This document shows positions 36,231-45,282 of a stretch of DNA of 64,000 nt, piece after piece. Source of the stretch: Comamonas odontotermitis (GTDB lineage Bacteria > Pseudomonadota > Gammaproteobacteria > Burkholderiales > Burkholderiaceae_C); assembly GCF_014207855.1 (NCBI RefSeq), contig NZ_JACHKZ010000019.1, positions 1 to 64,000 on the forward strand. The letters run 5' to 3'. The position numbers were made by a program, and so were the translations under genes. Numbering within the stretch: the first letter of the stretch is position 1; each line of letters starts with the position of its first letter. The notes beneath the pieces were generated by a model. The model made no database searches. It was not told where the DNA came from and was given only the letters and a program-made list of their open reading frames with translations.

Positions 36231-36708
36231 AGGCGCCCTCCTGTATCAGATGCCGCGGCAGCCCCAGGCAGCGCCGCAGACGGGTTGGTGCAGACAGTGT
36301 TGCCAAAAGTGACGACCTGGGTCGCAAGACATGGCCGGCCAGCAGCCAGAAGACGCAACACCTGCAAGACAGCGGATGGCATGAAAGTACAGATCACAAA
36401 ACCTGCTGCACTTGCTACAGCTGCCACGCCGCGAATGAAAACAAACCGCAAGCTCATTTACATAATAAGTGGCAAGATTCAAACGCCTACCCCAAGGCCA
36501 TCGAGAAAAGGCTTTGTCTTACAGCGGCACGACACTTTCCCTCGAGAAATTGCCTGTAATCAAAAATCCCGCTGAAGCTTGCTCAATGGGCACATTAAGC
36601 TCTATAAACAATAGCAATCAACTGCCTGCATAACACCGTTTACCAAGCCCTGCAGTGGGCATCCGGCGACGAGATGCGCACCGTTGGCGAGCGCCAGTCG
36701 CCATCAAT
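36231..36708. other. Intergenic region, no gene recognised
   Basis: This 478-bp gap lies between the antiporter start and the end of the DUF4130 gene. Short open frames occur on both strands but show no family features. An ATAGCA/AGCTCT repeat-like element lies near 36593-36622. The antiporter promoter should be close to 36240-36330. Confidence 0.4.
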
Positions 36709-37623
36709 TCAGGATTCACTGCCCTCGCCAGCGGCCTCACCTTGATCCTGGTCATCGCCTTTCGCGGCCAGCATGTGCCCGGTGCGGCTGCGGGCCGTGG
36801 CAACCAGGGTGCTGATCGCCTGGGTTTCAGGCAGATTTTTCCAGTAGCGGCGCGGCATTTCGCGCAGCATGGCCTGTTCCTTGAGGCGCGCGGGGTTGAA
36901 GGTGGATTGGTAGTAGGCAAGCCAGAGCGACTCGCCCGCATCGGGCCCGGGCGCCTGGGCCGCCGTTGCGCCGGGCGCCCAGCGCAGGGTTTGCAGATCC
37001 CACAGCACGCTGCAATCGGGGGTGAGAATGGCCCAGCGCATATTGGTGAAGCGCCGCATGAAAAAGCCTGAGGCTGCGCGCACGATGTAGTGCTCTGGCT
37101 CGAACCAGGCCATGTGCAGTGGCTCACCGCTCGCGTCCTGCGCGGGTCGAAAACGCACAAACGCATGCATTTTGTGGATTTCGCGCCCTACGGCATGGGC
37201 GAGGCGCTCCAGATCTCGCCAATCAGTATCCAGCGCATCGCCTGCCAGCCGGGGCGTGCGCAGCACGCGCCAGAGCCAGCGGTAGCACAGCGCAAACCGC
37301 CCCGGGTTGCGATGGCAGCAGGCATCACGCAGCACGGCCAGCTGTGGTTTTCGGATATGCACGGGCCTGCCAGGCGTCGGCGCCAGGCGGTCCAGCGCAT
37401 CGGGGCTCAGTACCCGGTCTTGCTCAGCTGGGGAAGCGCTGTTGGCAAACAGGTCGTCCTCCGCTACGCGGGTGGCCAGCGTGTCATTCCACCGCCAGTG
37501 AATGTCGTCAGGTGCAGCGCCCAGCGCCAGCAATGCCCGCGCCGCTTGCCGAAAGCCCGCAAAATCATCGGGTGCCTCCAGCATGACGGTCAGCATCTGC
37601 CCATTCTTCAGCAAGGCCTGCAT
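36709..37623 (-). CDS. DUF4130-domain DNA-metabolism protein (TIGR03915-like)
   Basis: 304 residues from the ATG at 37623, which lies 2 bp after the stop of the radical-SAM gene; the longer frame runs inside that gene. Landmarks are LAGDALDTDWRDLERLAHAVGREIHKMHAFVRFR, PEHYIVRAASGFFMRRFTNMRWAILTPD and WLAYYQSTFNPARLKEQAMLREMPRRYWKNLPE, as in the DUF4130 region found with or fused to UdgX uracil-DNA glycosylase-like proteins. The C-terminus ends in an acidic tail with no glycosylase domain. It likely works with the radical-SAM partner in an uncharacterised DNA repair or modification step. Confidence 0.85.
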   Translation of the reverse strand: MQALLKNGQMLTVMLEAPDDFAGFRQAARALLALGAAPDDIHWRWNDTLATRVAEDDLFANSASPAEQDRVLSPDALDRLAPTPGRPVHIRKPQLAVLRDACCHRNPGRFALCYRWLWRVLRTPRLAGDALDTDWRDLERLAHAVGREIHKMHAFVRFRPAQDASGEPLHMAWFEPEHYIVRAASGFFMRRFTNMRWAILTPDCSVLWDLQTLRWAPGATAAQAPGPDAGESLWLAYYQSTFNPARLKEQAMLREMPRRYWKNLPETQAISTLVATARSRTGHMLAAKGDDQDQGEAAGEGSES

Positions 37624-37625
37624 GG

Positions 37626-38954
37626 TCAGAACAGTGCCATCTGGCCCGCAGCAGCCAGGCGCATGCCACTGTGCCTGCGCTGCGCGGCGCCCTGCGCCAT
37701 CTGCGCGATCAGCTGTTCGCGCAATTGGACGCTCTCCAGCGCGCCTGGGCGCGGGTGGTAATCGGCCAGCTCCACAAAGGCCAGTACCTTGGCGCTGGCC
37801 ACATGCAGTTGCTGCAGATCGGCCAGCCGCAAGCTGCGCACGCTTCGCGCGGCCAGCAGGCGCTCCACGCTGCGCCCGCCCAGGCCGGGTACGCGCAGCA
37901 GCCATTCCCTGGGTGCGCGGTTCAGGTTGATAGGGAAATGCTGGCGGTGCGCCAGCGCCCAGGCCAGCTTGGGGTCGATTTCCAGATCCAGCATGCCAGC
38001 GGCGCCGGGGGCGATGATCTCCTCATGCGCAAAGCCGTAAAAGCGCATGAGCCAGTCGGCCTGGTACAGACGGTGTTCGCGGATCAAGGGCGGCGCCTGC
38101 AGCGGCAGATCTGCCGATGCATCTGGTATCGGGCTGAAGGCCGAGTAGTACACGCGGCGCAGACGGTGGCCGGTGTAGAGCGCGCTGCTGGTGCGCAGAA
38201 TGACGGCATCGCTTGTGCCATCGGCCCCCACGATCATCTGCGTGCTTTGTCCGCCCGGCGCGTAACGCGCTGGCGTGGCGCGCCGCGCACGTTGCGCGCC
38301 GGGTAGCGAGACGGGCTTTTGGGCAGCGTGCGCCACGCTCTCTTGCCTTGCCTCTTCGATATGCCTGGCGACGTCGCCCATGGCCGATGCAATGCCAGAA
38401 GCATTTTTTTCGGGAGCAAGCTGCTGGAGGCCTTGGGAGGTGGGAAGCTCGATATTGATGCTCAGGCGGTCTGCATAGCGCCCGGCAAGCGCCAGCAACT
38501 GGGGGTCTGCATCGGGAATGGTCTTGAGATGGATGTAGCCGCGAAAATCATGGTCTTCGCGCAGGCTGCGTGCCACTTCCACCAGCTGCTCCATGGTGTA
38601 GTTGGACGACTGGATGATGCCGCTGGAAAGAAACAGCCCCTCGATGCAGTTGCGGCGGTAAAAGTCCAGGGTGAGCGCCACCACCTCAGCCGCCGTGAAC
38701 CGCGCCCGCAGCACATTGGAGCTTTTTCGATTGATGCAGTAGCGGCAGTCGTAGATGCAGAAGTTGGTGAGCAGTATCTTGAGCAGCGAAACGCAGCGGC
38801 CATCTGGCGTGTAGCTGTGGCAGATGCCCATGCCTTCTGCCGACCCCATGCCCTTGCCATCCAGCGAGTCACGTCCCTTGACGCCGCTGGAAGCACAGCT
38901 GGCGTCGTACTTGGCAGCGTCGGCCAGGATGCGGAGCTTGGCGATGGTTTGCAT
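37626..38954 (-). CDS. Putative DNA modification/repair radical SAM protein
   Basis: A 442-residue protein. The 4Fe-4S motif is C66-IYD-C70-RY-C73 (CxxxCxxC), within LLTNFCIYDCRYCINRKSS. FLSSGIIQSSNYTMEQLVE, GYIHLKTIPDADPQLL and LSINIELPT follow the TIM-barrel strands. Near the C-terminus VPGLGGRSVERLLAAR is a helix-hairpin-helix, suggesting nucleic acid binding. This matches the family (TIGR03916) that occurs next to UdgX/DUF4130 proteins. The reaction is unknown. The downstream DUF4130 gene starts 2 bp after its stop. Confidence 0.9.
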   Translation of the reverse strand: MQTIAKLRILADAAKYDASCASSGVKGRDSLDGKGMGSAEGMGICHSYTPDGRCVSLLKILLTNFCIYDCRYCINRKSSNVLRARFTAAEVVALTLDFYRRNCIEGLFLSSGIIQSSNYTMEQLVEVARSLREDHDFRGYIHLKTIPDADPQLLALAGRYADRLSINIELPTSQGLQQLAPEKNASGIASAMGDVARHIEEARQESVAHAAQKPVSLPGAQRARRATPARYAPGGQSTQMIVGADGTSDAVILRTSSALYTGHRLRRVYYSAFSPIPDASADLPLQAPPLIREHRLYQADWLMRFYGFAHEEIIAPGAAGMLDLEIDPKLAWALAHRQHFPINLNRAPREWLLRVPGLGGRSVERLLAARSVRSLRLADLQQLHVASAKVLAFVELADYHPRPGALESVQLREQLIAQMAQGAAQRRHSGMRLAAAGQMALF

Positions 38955-39106
38955 ACGAATACTGTAAATAACAACAGTATTTTAGCAAGCTTGGCATGCC
39001 AATCCGCCCAGCGACCCTGTGAATAGAAAAATATCGGTATAGAGGGCCTTCGACCCTTTTCCACAGGGCGCACTGCGCTCTCTATTGAATGGAGATACAA
39101 CCGGAC

Positions 39107-40075
39107 TCAGGCAGCCAGCTGGCGAATGCGCTGCACCTGGGCAGTTGGATCGGAAGCGCTGGCGCCAAACTCCGTGGCAAACCACTTTCTCTCGTCCAGT
39201 TGCCGCGCGTCCATCAGGTGCAGATCGGCTGCCGTTTCGGTGCGGGGCAGCAGCACCAGGGCTTCGGCGCCGCGCTTCCATACCGTGTTGGGCAGGTCTT
39301 GCATATGAGCGGCGGTGTGAGGCTCTTGCAGCACGGGCGGGCCAAAACGCTGCCGCAAATCGGCCAGCAGCGGTGCAATGGGCACATCCTTGTATTCCAC
39401 CGCGATGCTGACCACGGCTCTGTCGCCCTCCGCGCGCAACTGCGGCTCGGCAAACAGCGGCGCTTCCCCCGTGCGCCAGGGGCGAATGATACCGTCCGGC
39501 ATCTGCTCTGCCACGATGCCCAGCCTTTGAAACGGTACCCCCAGCACATTGCCATACAGGCCCCATGCAGCCTCTGCCAGAGCCTGCGCGTTCTCCACCG
39601 TGGCCGCTGTGCCTGCGGGCCAGTTGGCCAGGACCAGCGCCACGGCCTTGGCCCAATCGGGCTCGCCTGACATGGCGCGGGCCTGCAATCTGGCGGCTGC
39701 CGATACGGGCGATGTTGCCTGGGGATCAGCAACGCCCAGCTCGGCCAGTGCCGCGAGCCACAAGCGATCTCGCAAACGACTGGCCTGCATGTCGAGCCCC
39801 CAGTCCGGTACCACGGCCAGCGCGGGTTGCGCCGTCAATGCCAGTACCACCGGCAAACCCAGACACAATGGCGGCGCCGATTCGCTGCCGTCGCCAGTCT
39901 TGCGCGGCAGGGTGAAAAATTGATCACTGGCAAGGTCTGGCATCAGGGCGCTGCCGGTTTGGGCAACCGCCTGCGATGCGGCGCCCTGCTTCTGGCAGGC
40001 TGCCAGCGCTGGCAGCAGAAACACGCTGCTGCTCCATGCCAGCCAGCGCCTGCGTGTCGATGGTTGTGTATGCAT
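39107..40075 (-). CDS. Putative lipoprotein of unknown function
   Basis: 322 residues from the ATG giving MHTQPSTRRRW; the frame upstream is unsupported. The N-terminus has a basic region, a hydrophobic stretch and the lipobox LAAC at about residue 27, so it should be a lipid-anchored envelope protein. The body is Ala/Leu-rich with a late RLGIVAEQMPDGIIRPWR and DVPIAPLLADLRQRFGPP segment of alternating strands and helices. I do not recognise a family. Confidence 0.7.
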   Translation of the reverse strand: MHTQPSTRRRWLAWSSSVFLLPALAACQKQGAASQAVAQTGSALMPDLASDQFFTLPRKTGDGSESAPPLCLGLPVVLALTAQPALAVVPDWGLDMQASRLRDRLWLAALAELGVADPQATSPVSAAARLQARAMSGEPDWAKAVALVLANWPAGTAATVENAQALAEAAWGLYGNVLGVPFQRLGIVAEQMPDGIIRPWRTGEAPLFAEPQLRAEGDRAVVSIAVEYKDVPIAPLLADLRQRFGPPVLQEPHTAAHMQDLPNTVWKRGAEALVLLPRTETAADLHLMDARQLDERKWFATEFGASASDPTAQVQRIRQLAA

Positions 40076-40263
40076 TGCCGCGCATTGTAGGGGCCGGTTA
40101 AGCGCGCGACAGCTCGCACGGTGCGAAACCGCACGCAGCACCCACAATGCTCTTGCCTGCGGCCATCCCCATCCATACCCAACGTACACGACGCGCGCAA
40201 AACACACAGCGTGCGCCCATGTGCATTGCATGCAGGCAATTGACCTTATAAGGAGACCCGTCC

Positions 40264-41322
40264 ATGCCCCTGTTCCGCTTTTCTCTGCTCGCTACTGCAC
40301 TGGCTGGCCAGATGCTCGCTGCCCCCGCCTTTGCGCAGGACAAGCCCACCGTGCAGTTCATTGCTACCGGCGGCACGATTGCGATGAAGATCGATCCGGT
40401 GAAGAACGCGCCGGTACCGGCCATCTCGGGTGACGACCTGCTTGCCACCGTGCCAGACGTGGGCATGTATGCGCAAATTCAGGTGAACAACCTCTCGAAC
40501 GTGCCGTCCGACTACATGGACCCGGCCCGCTGGGTGCAATTGACGGCTGCCGTACAGGCCGCCTTGGAAAAACCCGAGGTGGCAGGCGTCATTGTCTCGC
40601 ACGGCACCGACACCCTGGAGGAGACCGCCTTCTGGCTTGATGTGACCGTGCAGTCGCCCAAGCCCGTTGTGCTGATCGGCGCGCAGCGCAATGCCTCGGT
40701 GTCGGATTTTGATGGCCCACGTAACCTGCTCAATGCCGTGCGCATTGCCGTCGATCCTCAGTCGCAAAACAAGGGCGCCATGCTGGCCATGAACAACCAG
40801 ATCAACGCCGCCCGCTACGTGACCAAGACGCACACGGCCAATGTGGAGACATTCCGCTCCGGCGAATACGGCTTTCTGGGCGAGGTCTACCCCGACCGCG
40901 TGGTTTACGGCAATGCACCGGTGCGCCGCCAGCACATCGCCATTGCGACGCAGACCATGCCCGAGGTGGAAATCTTCCCCATGTACGGTGGCGCCAACGG
41001 AGAGGCGGTGCGGCAGGCGGTGGATCGCGGCGTCAAGGGTATCGTCATCGACGCGCTGGGCATGGGCAACATGAATGTACCCATGCTGAACGCCTCCAAG
41101 TACGCCATGGGCAAGGGGGTGCCCGTGGTCGTCACCACCCGCGTGCACAACGGCCGTGTGATGCCCAGCTACGGTTTTGAAGGCGGCGGCAAGACCTCGT
41201 ACGACGCAGGCGCCATCATGGCTGGCGACCTGAAGGCGCCCAAGGCGCGTATCCTGCTGATGCTGGCACTGCAGGCGGGCCAGAAGGAGCGCGCGCAGCT
41301 GCAGGCGCTGTTCGACAAGTAG
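40264..41322 (+). CDS. ansB: Periplasmic L-asparaginase (type II)
   Basis: A 352-residue precursor with a signal peptide ending near AFA-QD (residue 24). The two catalytic motifs are ATGGTIA near residue 37 and VSHGTDTLEETAFWL near 115, and VLIGAQRNAS and MYGGANGEAV are also typical. The enzyme hydrolyses asparagine (and often glutamine) to the acid and ammonia in the periplasm. A good AAGGAG ribosome-binding site precedes the ATG. It stands alone on its strand. Confidence 0.94.
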   Translation: MPLFRFSLLATALAGQMLAAPAFAQDKPTVQFIATGGTIAMKIDPVKNAPVPAISGDDLLATVPDVGMYAQIQVNNLSNVPSDYMDPARWVQLTAAVQAALEKPEVAGVIVSHGTDTLEETAFWLDVTVQSPKPVVLIGAQRNASVSDFDGPRNLLNAVRIAVDPQSQNKGAMLAMNNQINAARYVTKTHTANVETFRSGEYGFLGEVYPDRVVYGNAPVRRQHIAIATQTMPEVEIFPMYGGANGEAVRQAVDRGVKGIVIDALGMGNMNVPMLNASKYAMGKGVPVVVTTRVHNGRVMPSYGFEGGGKTSYDAGAIMAGDLKAPKARILLMLALQAGQKERAQLQALFDK

Positions 41323-41415
41323 GCTGGCCCGGTAGTCTTCCCGCCCCCGCTCCTGCCCATGTCTGCGCAGACCAGGCAGGTCACTTACTGGTTGCAGGGG
41401 CCAGCTGGGCCGCTC

Positions 41416-42342
41416 TCAGTGGCTGTAATCTACGGGGTCGCGGTAGGCCGCCTCGTCATGCATGGCCCAGTAAGCTTCCTGCAGCCGCTGGGTGACGGGG
41501 CCAGGGCCAGGCAAACCGGTGAGCGCCACCCCGTCAATCTTGGAGATGGGCATGACGCCGCCAGCCGTCGAGGTGATGAACACCTCGTCTGCCGTGCGCA
41601 GCGCCTGCTGCGTTACCGGCTGGGCATGCGCGGTAATGCCCAAGCGCTGGCACAGCTCCAGCGCCGTCTGGCGCGATATGCCCATCAGAACCCCGCGCGC
41701 CGGGGTGCTCACCACACCGTCCTTGACCATGAAGAGGTTGAAACCCGGCCCCTCGGCAATATGGCCTGCTCCATCCACCACGCAACTGGTGTCATGCCCG
41801 CCGTCGTACGCGTCGAACAGCGACTGCACCAGATCGAGCCAGTGGTAATTCTTGACCGTGGGGTCGACCGACTCCGGGGCGATGCGCACGCGCTGGCTGA
41901 TGTGCAGGTCCAGCCCCTGCTTCTGTTTTTCGGGGCTGGCAATCCATACATAGGGCAAGGCGTAGGCATAGAAGCGGTTTTCTGCCAGACGCGGATCGCG
42001 CACCCCCTTGGGCGCCACGCCGCGTGTACACACCATGCCCACATAGGCGCTTTGCAGGCCAGCGGCGCGCACGCAACCGTGCAGGATTGCGCGTACCTGG
42101 GCCTTGTCATACGTAATCTGCATGCGCAGCGCCTGCATGCTGGCAAAAAACCGCTCAATGTGGGCATCCAGGCGAAAGAAAGCGCCCTGCCACACACCCA
42201 CCACGTCATAGGTCACGTCCGATCGGGTAAAGCCCCAGTCAAACAGAGAAACCTTGGCTTCGGACAGTGGCACATAGGCACCGTCGGCAAAGGCGCAACC
42301 GCCGTCCAGGCTGGATGCGGCGGGCGGAGTGGGAAGCGTCAT
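41416..42342 (-). CDS. Class IV PLP aminotransferase (D-amino acid or branched-chain type)
   Basis: 308 residues from the ATG giving MTLPTPPAASS, which has GAGG upstream; further upstream frame is rejected. FDWGFTRSDVTYDVVGVW near the start and the PLP lysine in TVKNYHWLDLVQ are class IV features, with SCVVDGAGHIAEGPGFNLFMVKDG and TPARGVLMGISRQTALEL following. DAT and IlvE cannot be separated reliably by eye. Convergent to ansB, so a role in amino acid use is plausible but unproven. Confidence 0.85.
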   Translation of the reverse strand: MTLPTPPAASSLDGGCAFADGAYVPLSEAKVSLFDWGFTRSDVTYDVVGVWQGAFFRLDAHIERFFASMQALRMQITYDKAQVRAILHGCVRAAGLQSAYVGMVCTRGVAPKGVRDPRLAENRFYAYALPYVWIASPEKQKQGLDLHISQRVRIAPESVDPTVKNYHWLDLVQSLFDAYDGGHDTSCVVDGAGHIAEGPGFNLFMVKDGVVSTPARGVLMGISRQTALELCQRLGITAHAQPVTQQALRTADEVFITSTAGGVMPISKIDGVALTGLPGPGPVTQRLQEAYWAMHDEAAYRDPVDYSH

Positions 42343-42462
42343 GGCAAACCTCATGAAGTGAACATGGCAAACGCCCAGCTTAGGCTCGCCACCGGCGCAT
42401 GGCTGTCGCCTTGGGTGCATCAGCGCCTGCCAGCGCAGCACGCCCTGAGAACTATCAGAAAT

Positions 42463-43464
42463 TTACTCCGCCGTTGCCCCCGACTGCTTGACCGCCCGGC
42501 CCCACTCCACGATCTCGCTCGCCACAAAGCGATCCATCTCTGCGGGCGTGGTGGGAGCGGGCTCCGACCCACGGTCGCGGATGAACTTTTGCATATCTGC
42601 GCTGTTCAGGATGGCCACGGCTTCCAGGTTCAGCCTGTCCACCACGGCCTGCGGCGTGCCTTTGGGAGCCATCAGACCCAGCCAACCCACAGCTTCAAAA
42701 CCCTTGAACTCGGGCAGACCGGATTCGGCAATGGTGGGCACATCCGGCAACTGGCTTGACCGAGTGGCCGATGTCACCCCCAGCGGCACGGCCTTGCCCG
42801 CCTGGATATTGGCGAGCGCGGCAGTGACGGAGTCCACCATCAGCGGCACCTGGTTGCCCAGAAAATCGGCCTGTGCCGGGCCGCTGCCTTTGTAGGGAAT
42901 GTGTTCCAGCTGCAATTTGGCGCGCGCTTTCACCATTTCTGCGCTTAGATGCTGGGTGTCACCGATGCCGGCGCTGGCATAGCTGAGCTTGCCTGGCTCT
43001 GCGCGGGCCTTGCCCACCAGATCATTCATGGTTTTGATGCCGGTGGCCGGGTTGGCCAGAAAGACGAGCGGCACCTTGGCAACCAGGGTGATGCCGACCA
43101 GATCGACACGCGGGTCAAAGTTCACCTTTTTGTAGAGCGTCTGGTTCACGGCCATGGCGCTGCCAGCCACCAGCAGGGTGTAGCCATCCGGGGCGCTGCG
43201 CACAACCTGCTCGGTACCGATGTTGCTGCCAGCACCTGCCTTGTTCTCCACCACCAGTGGCTGGCCGAGCTTTTGGCCCAGTTTTTCTGCAATGGCCCGG
43301 GCGAAGATATCGGTCGCCTGGCCGGGCGGGAAAGGCACGATGAGCTTGATCGGCTTGTCGGGGTATGCAGCAAGCGCAGGCGACGATGCCACCACCAGCA
43401 AGGCAGCGGCAAGCAAGGATGCAGAGGGGCGGCGCGGGCTCGTGGGTGCAGCAGGTGTTTTCAT
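42463..43464 (-). CDS. Bug-family (TctC-like) periplasmic substrate-binding protein
   Basis: 333 residues from the ATG giving [13 protein letters not shown] signal peptide ends near [27 protein letters not shown] is the Bug family start, with [28 protein letters not shown]-like [12 protein letters not shown] and [15 protein letters not shown]. Bug proteins bind carboxylates or amides and are hugely expanded in Burkholderiales, often without their own transporter, as here. The ligand cannot be read from sequence. Confidence 0.93.
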   Translation of the reverse strand: MKTPAAPTSPRRPSASLLAAALLVVASSPALAAYPDKPIKLIVPFPPGQATDIFARAIAEKLGQKLGQPLVVENKAGAGSNIGTEQVVRSAPDGYTLLVAGSAMAVNQTLYKKVNFDPRVDLVGITLVAKVPLVFLANPATGIKTMNDLVGKARAEPGKLSYASAGIGDTQHLSAEMVKARAKLQLEHIPYKGSGPAQADFLGNQVPLMVDSVTAALANIQAGKAVPLGVTSATRSSQLPDVPTIAESGLPEFKGFEAVGWLGLMAPKGTPQAVVDRLNLEAVAILNSADMQKFIRDRGSEPAPTTPAEMDRFVASEIVEWGRAVKQSGATAE

Positions 43465-43802
43465 GGGGCGTGTCTCCGGCCGTCCAAAGGCCATTTGGCA
43501 GCCGCCTCTATGCCTGCGCAGTAGTACGACGCGGGAGCGCTGCCGGGTGTTCTCGATAGCGCCGATCTTCGTCGATACCCCGTCATCCTGTAATAGCGAC
43601 GTGTCTCCGAGATAACTGGTCACACGGCGAGAGGCTAAAAAGAGGCCGAAACACAGGGATTTGACTTTCGCCGCAGAACCAGGAGGACCGGTCCCAAGGA
43701 CGCGCATGGGGCGCAGGTGTTCCGGAAGGAGGCCCAGGCCATTACCAGTGCCAGCGGCAGCGATCAGGTTCCAGCAGTAATGACCGGTGTCAATTACAGG
43801 TG
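43465..43802. other. Intergenic region with a short tandem repeat
   Basis: No gene is supported in this 338-bp gap. A 13-bp unit containing GGTGTCAATTAC is repeated twice in tandem at 43786-43810, overlapping the 3' end of the next gene. The rest holds the promoter of the Bug-family gene. Confidence 0.4.
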
Positions 43803-44366
43803 TCAATTACCGGTATACGGCAGCGATGAATGGTGCACCACGATGCGCAGCTTGCCTGCATCGTCCTTGACGAAGCTCCAGGTCTTGTCCACCGAGGTCA
43901 CTTTGCCATCCTTACCTGTGAAGATCACATTGCCCATCGTGCTGGCGGATCCACCAGCGATGAAGATACCTGCATTGGCAATTTCACACTTTGTCCACCC
44001 CTTGAGCGCGAAGCCCGTGTCTTTGGGATAGGCCGGGTCTCCGCCCACAAAGTAGGCAAGCGCGCCTTCGCGGCTGGTACGGAAAGCCTGGGGCGCCATG
44101 GCCAAGGTTGGCTTGAACAGCACGGCCCCCATCTGGTAGCCATATGCCTCGTCGATGACTTTCTCTGCGAGCGCCTTGGCTGCCGCCGGGCCGCTGCTGG
44201 TGTTGGTACTGCTGATATCCACCAGCGCCTTGCACCAGGCCTGCTGCGCAGCCAGCACTTCGGCTTCGGAGATGGCGTGGTTGACGACCGGCCCCCTGGC
44301 AGCTGCAGGCAATGCGGCGATACCCATGAGAATGCTGGCGACGGTGATGCAGGTGAGTTTTTTCAT
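43803..44366 (-). CDS. Small secreted protein, NTF2/SnoaL-like
   Basis: 187 residues with a signal peptide (cleavage near AAA-RGP, residue 24). Features such as [55 protein letters not shown] and [39 protein letters not shown] fit an NTF2-like cone fold. Similar proteins are often mislabelled phosphoribosyl-AMP cyclohydrolase; no cyclohydrolase metal motif is seen. Function unknown. A 13-bp tandem repeat overlaps the stop codon. Confidence 0.72.
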   Translation of the reverse strand: MKKLTCITVASILMGIAALPAAARGPVVNHAISEAEVLAAQQAWCKALVDISSTNTSSGPAAAKALAEKVIDEAYGYQMGAVLFKPTLAMAPQAFRTSREGALAYFVGGDPAYPKDTGFALKGWTKCEIANAGIFIAGGSASTMGNVIFTGKDGKVTSVDKTWSFVKDDAGKLRIVVHHSSLPYTGN

Positions 44367-44589
44367 GCTTTGGATCGATTGAAGTGGTCAGATCCCACTC
44401 TGGCGCGAGAGCCAGCGTGGCACTACAGTTCACCAAAGCAACATGAGCGGCCTCTGAAGCCCGCGTTAAGGCAACGTGAGCAGAAGATGAACAGGTGATG
44501 AACACGCCCCATCGCCCTGCTTTGCAAGCTGCGCGCAAGGCATGCCGCAACCCGCTTGAACCACGAATGGCACGAGAAGAAAGCGCAGA

Positions 44590-45282
44590 TCAATCCGCCA
44601 TGGCATCCAACCGATAGCCAAAGCCCCGCACGGTCTTGATGAGCATCAAATCATGACCGTCATCAATTTTGGCGCGCAGCCGCCGCACATAGACGTCGAC
44701 GACGTTGGTCAGCGGGTCTTCATTGGTTCCCCAGACATTGGAGAGAATGCGTTCGCGGCTGTACACGCGGCCCGGCGCGCTCATGAGCAGCTCCAGAAAT
44801 GCCAGCTCTCGCGCGGTCAGCATGATGGGTTGCCCAGCCCGGCTGGCCTGCATGCGCTCCAGATCGAGCACCAGATCAGCCACCTGCAACGTGCTGGCCC
44901 GGGGCCGTTGCTCCCGCCCCCTGCGCAGCAGCGCCTCGATACGGGCCAGCAACTCTTCAAACACGAACGGCTTGGTAAGGTAGTCATCCGCCCCCAGTCG
45001 CAGGCCGTTGACCTTGTCTTCCGTATTGCTCAGCGCGCTGAGCATCAGCACAGGCATGTGGCGGCCTTCGGCGCGCAGGGTCTGGCACAGCTCCAGACCG
45101 CTGAGCCCGGGCAGCATCAAGTCCAGCAGCAGCAACACGCCGGGTTCGGCGCCACGCGCCATGGCCAGGCCCTCCGGGCCGGTGCGAACCAGCTCTACCC
45201 GATAGCCCTCAGCCTTGAGGCCGCGCTCCAGAAAATCCGCCACCCGCACATCGTCTTCCACCACCAGGATCTGGTTGTTCAT
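44590..45282 (-). CDS. OmpR-family response regulator
   Basis: 230 residues from the ATG giving MNNQILVVEDD, with GGAG upstream. The receiver has the acidic pair VEDD, phospho-Asp in LLLDLMLPG and the Lys in DYLTKPF. The winged-helix effector domain follows (LTARELAFLELLMSAPGRVYSRERILSNVWG, VDVYVRRLRAKID). The start overlaps the kinase stop by 4 bp (ATGA), so the two form a pair. The signal and targets are unknown. Confidence 0.94.
   Translation of the reverse strand: MNNQILVVEDDVRVADFLERGLKAEGYRVELVRTGPEGLAMARGAEPGVLLLLDLMLPGLSGLELCQTLRAEGRHMPVLMLSALSNTEDKVNGLRLGADDYLTKPFVFEELLARIEALLRRGREQRPRASTLQVADLVLDLERMQASRAGQPIMLTARELAFLELLMSAPGRVYSRERILSNVWGTNEDPLTNVVDVYVRRLRAKIDDGHDLMLIKTVRGFGYRLDAMAD

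Noticed and set aside
36155-36457. A 100-residue minus-strand open frame with a hydrophobic start
   Set aside because: It overlaps the antiporter start in another frame and has no ribosome-binding site or recognisable domain.
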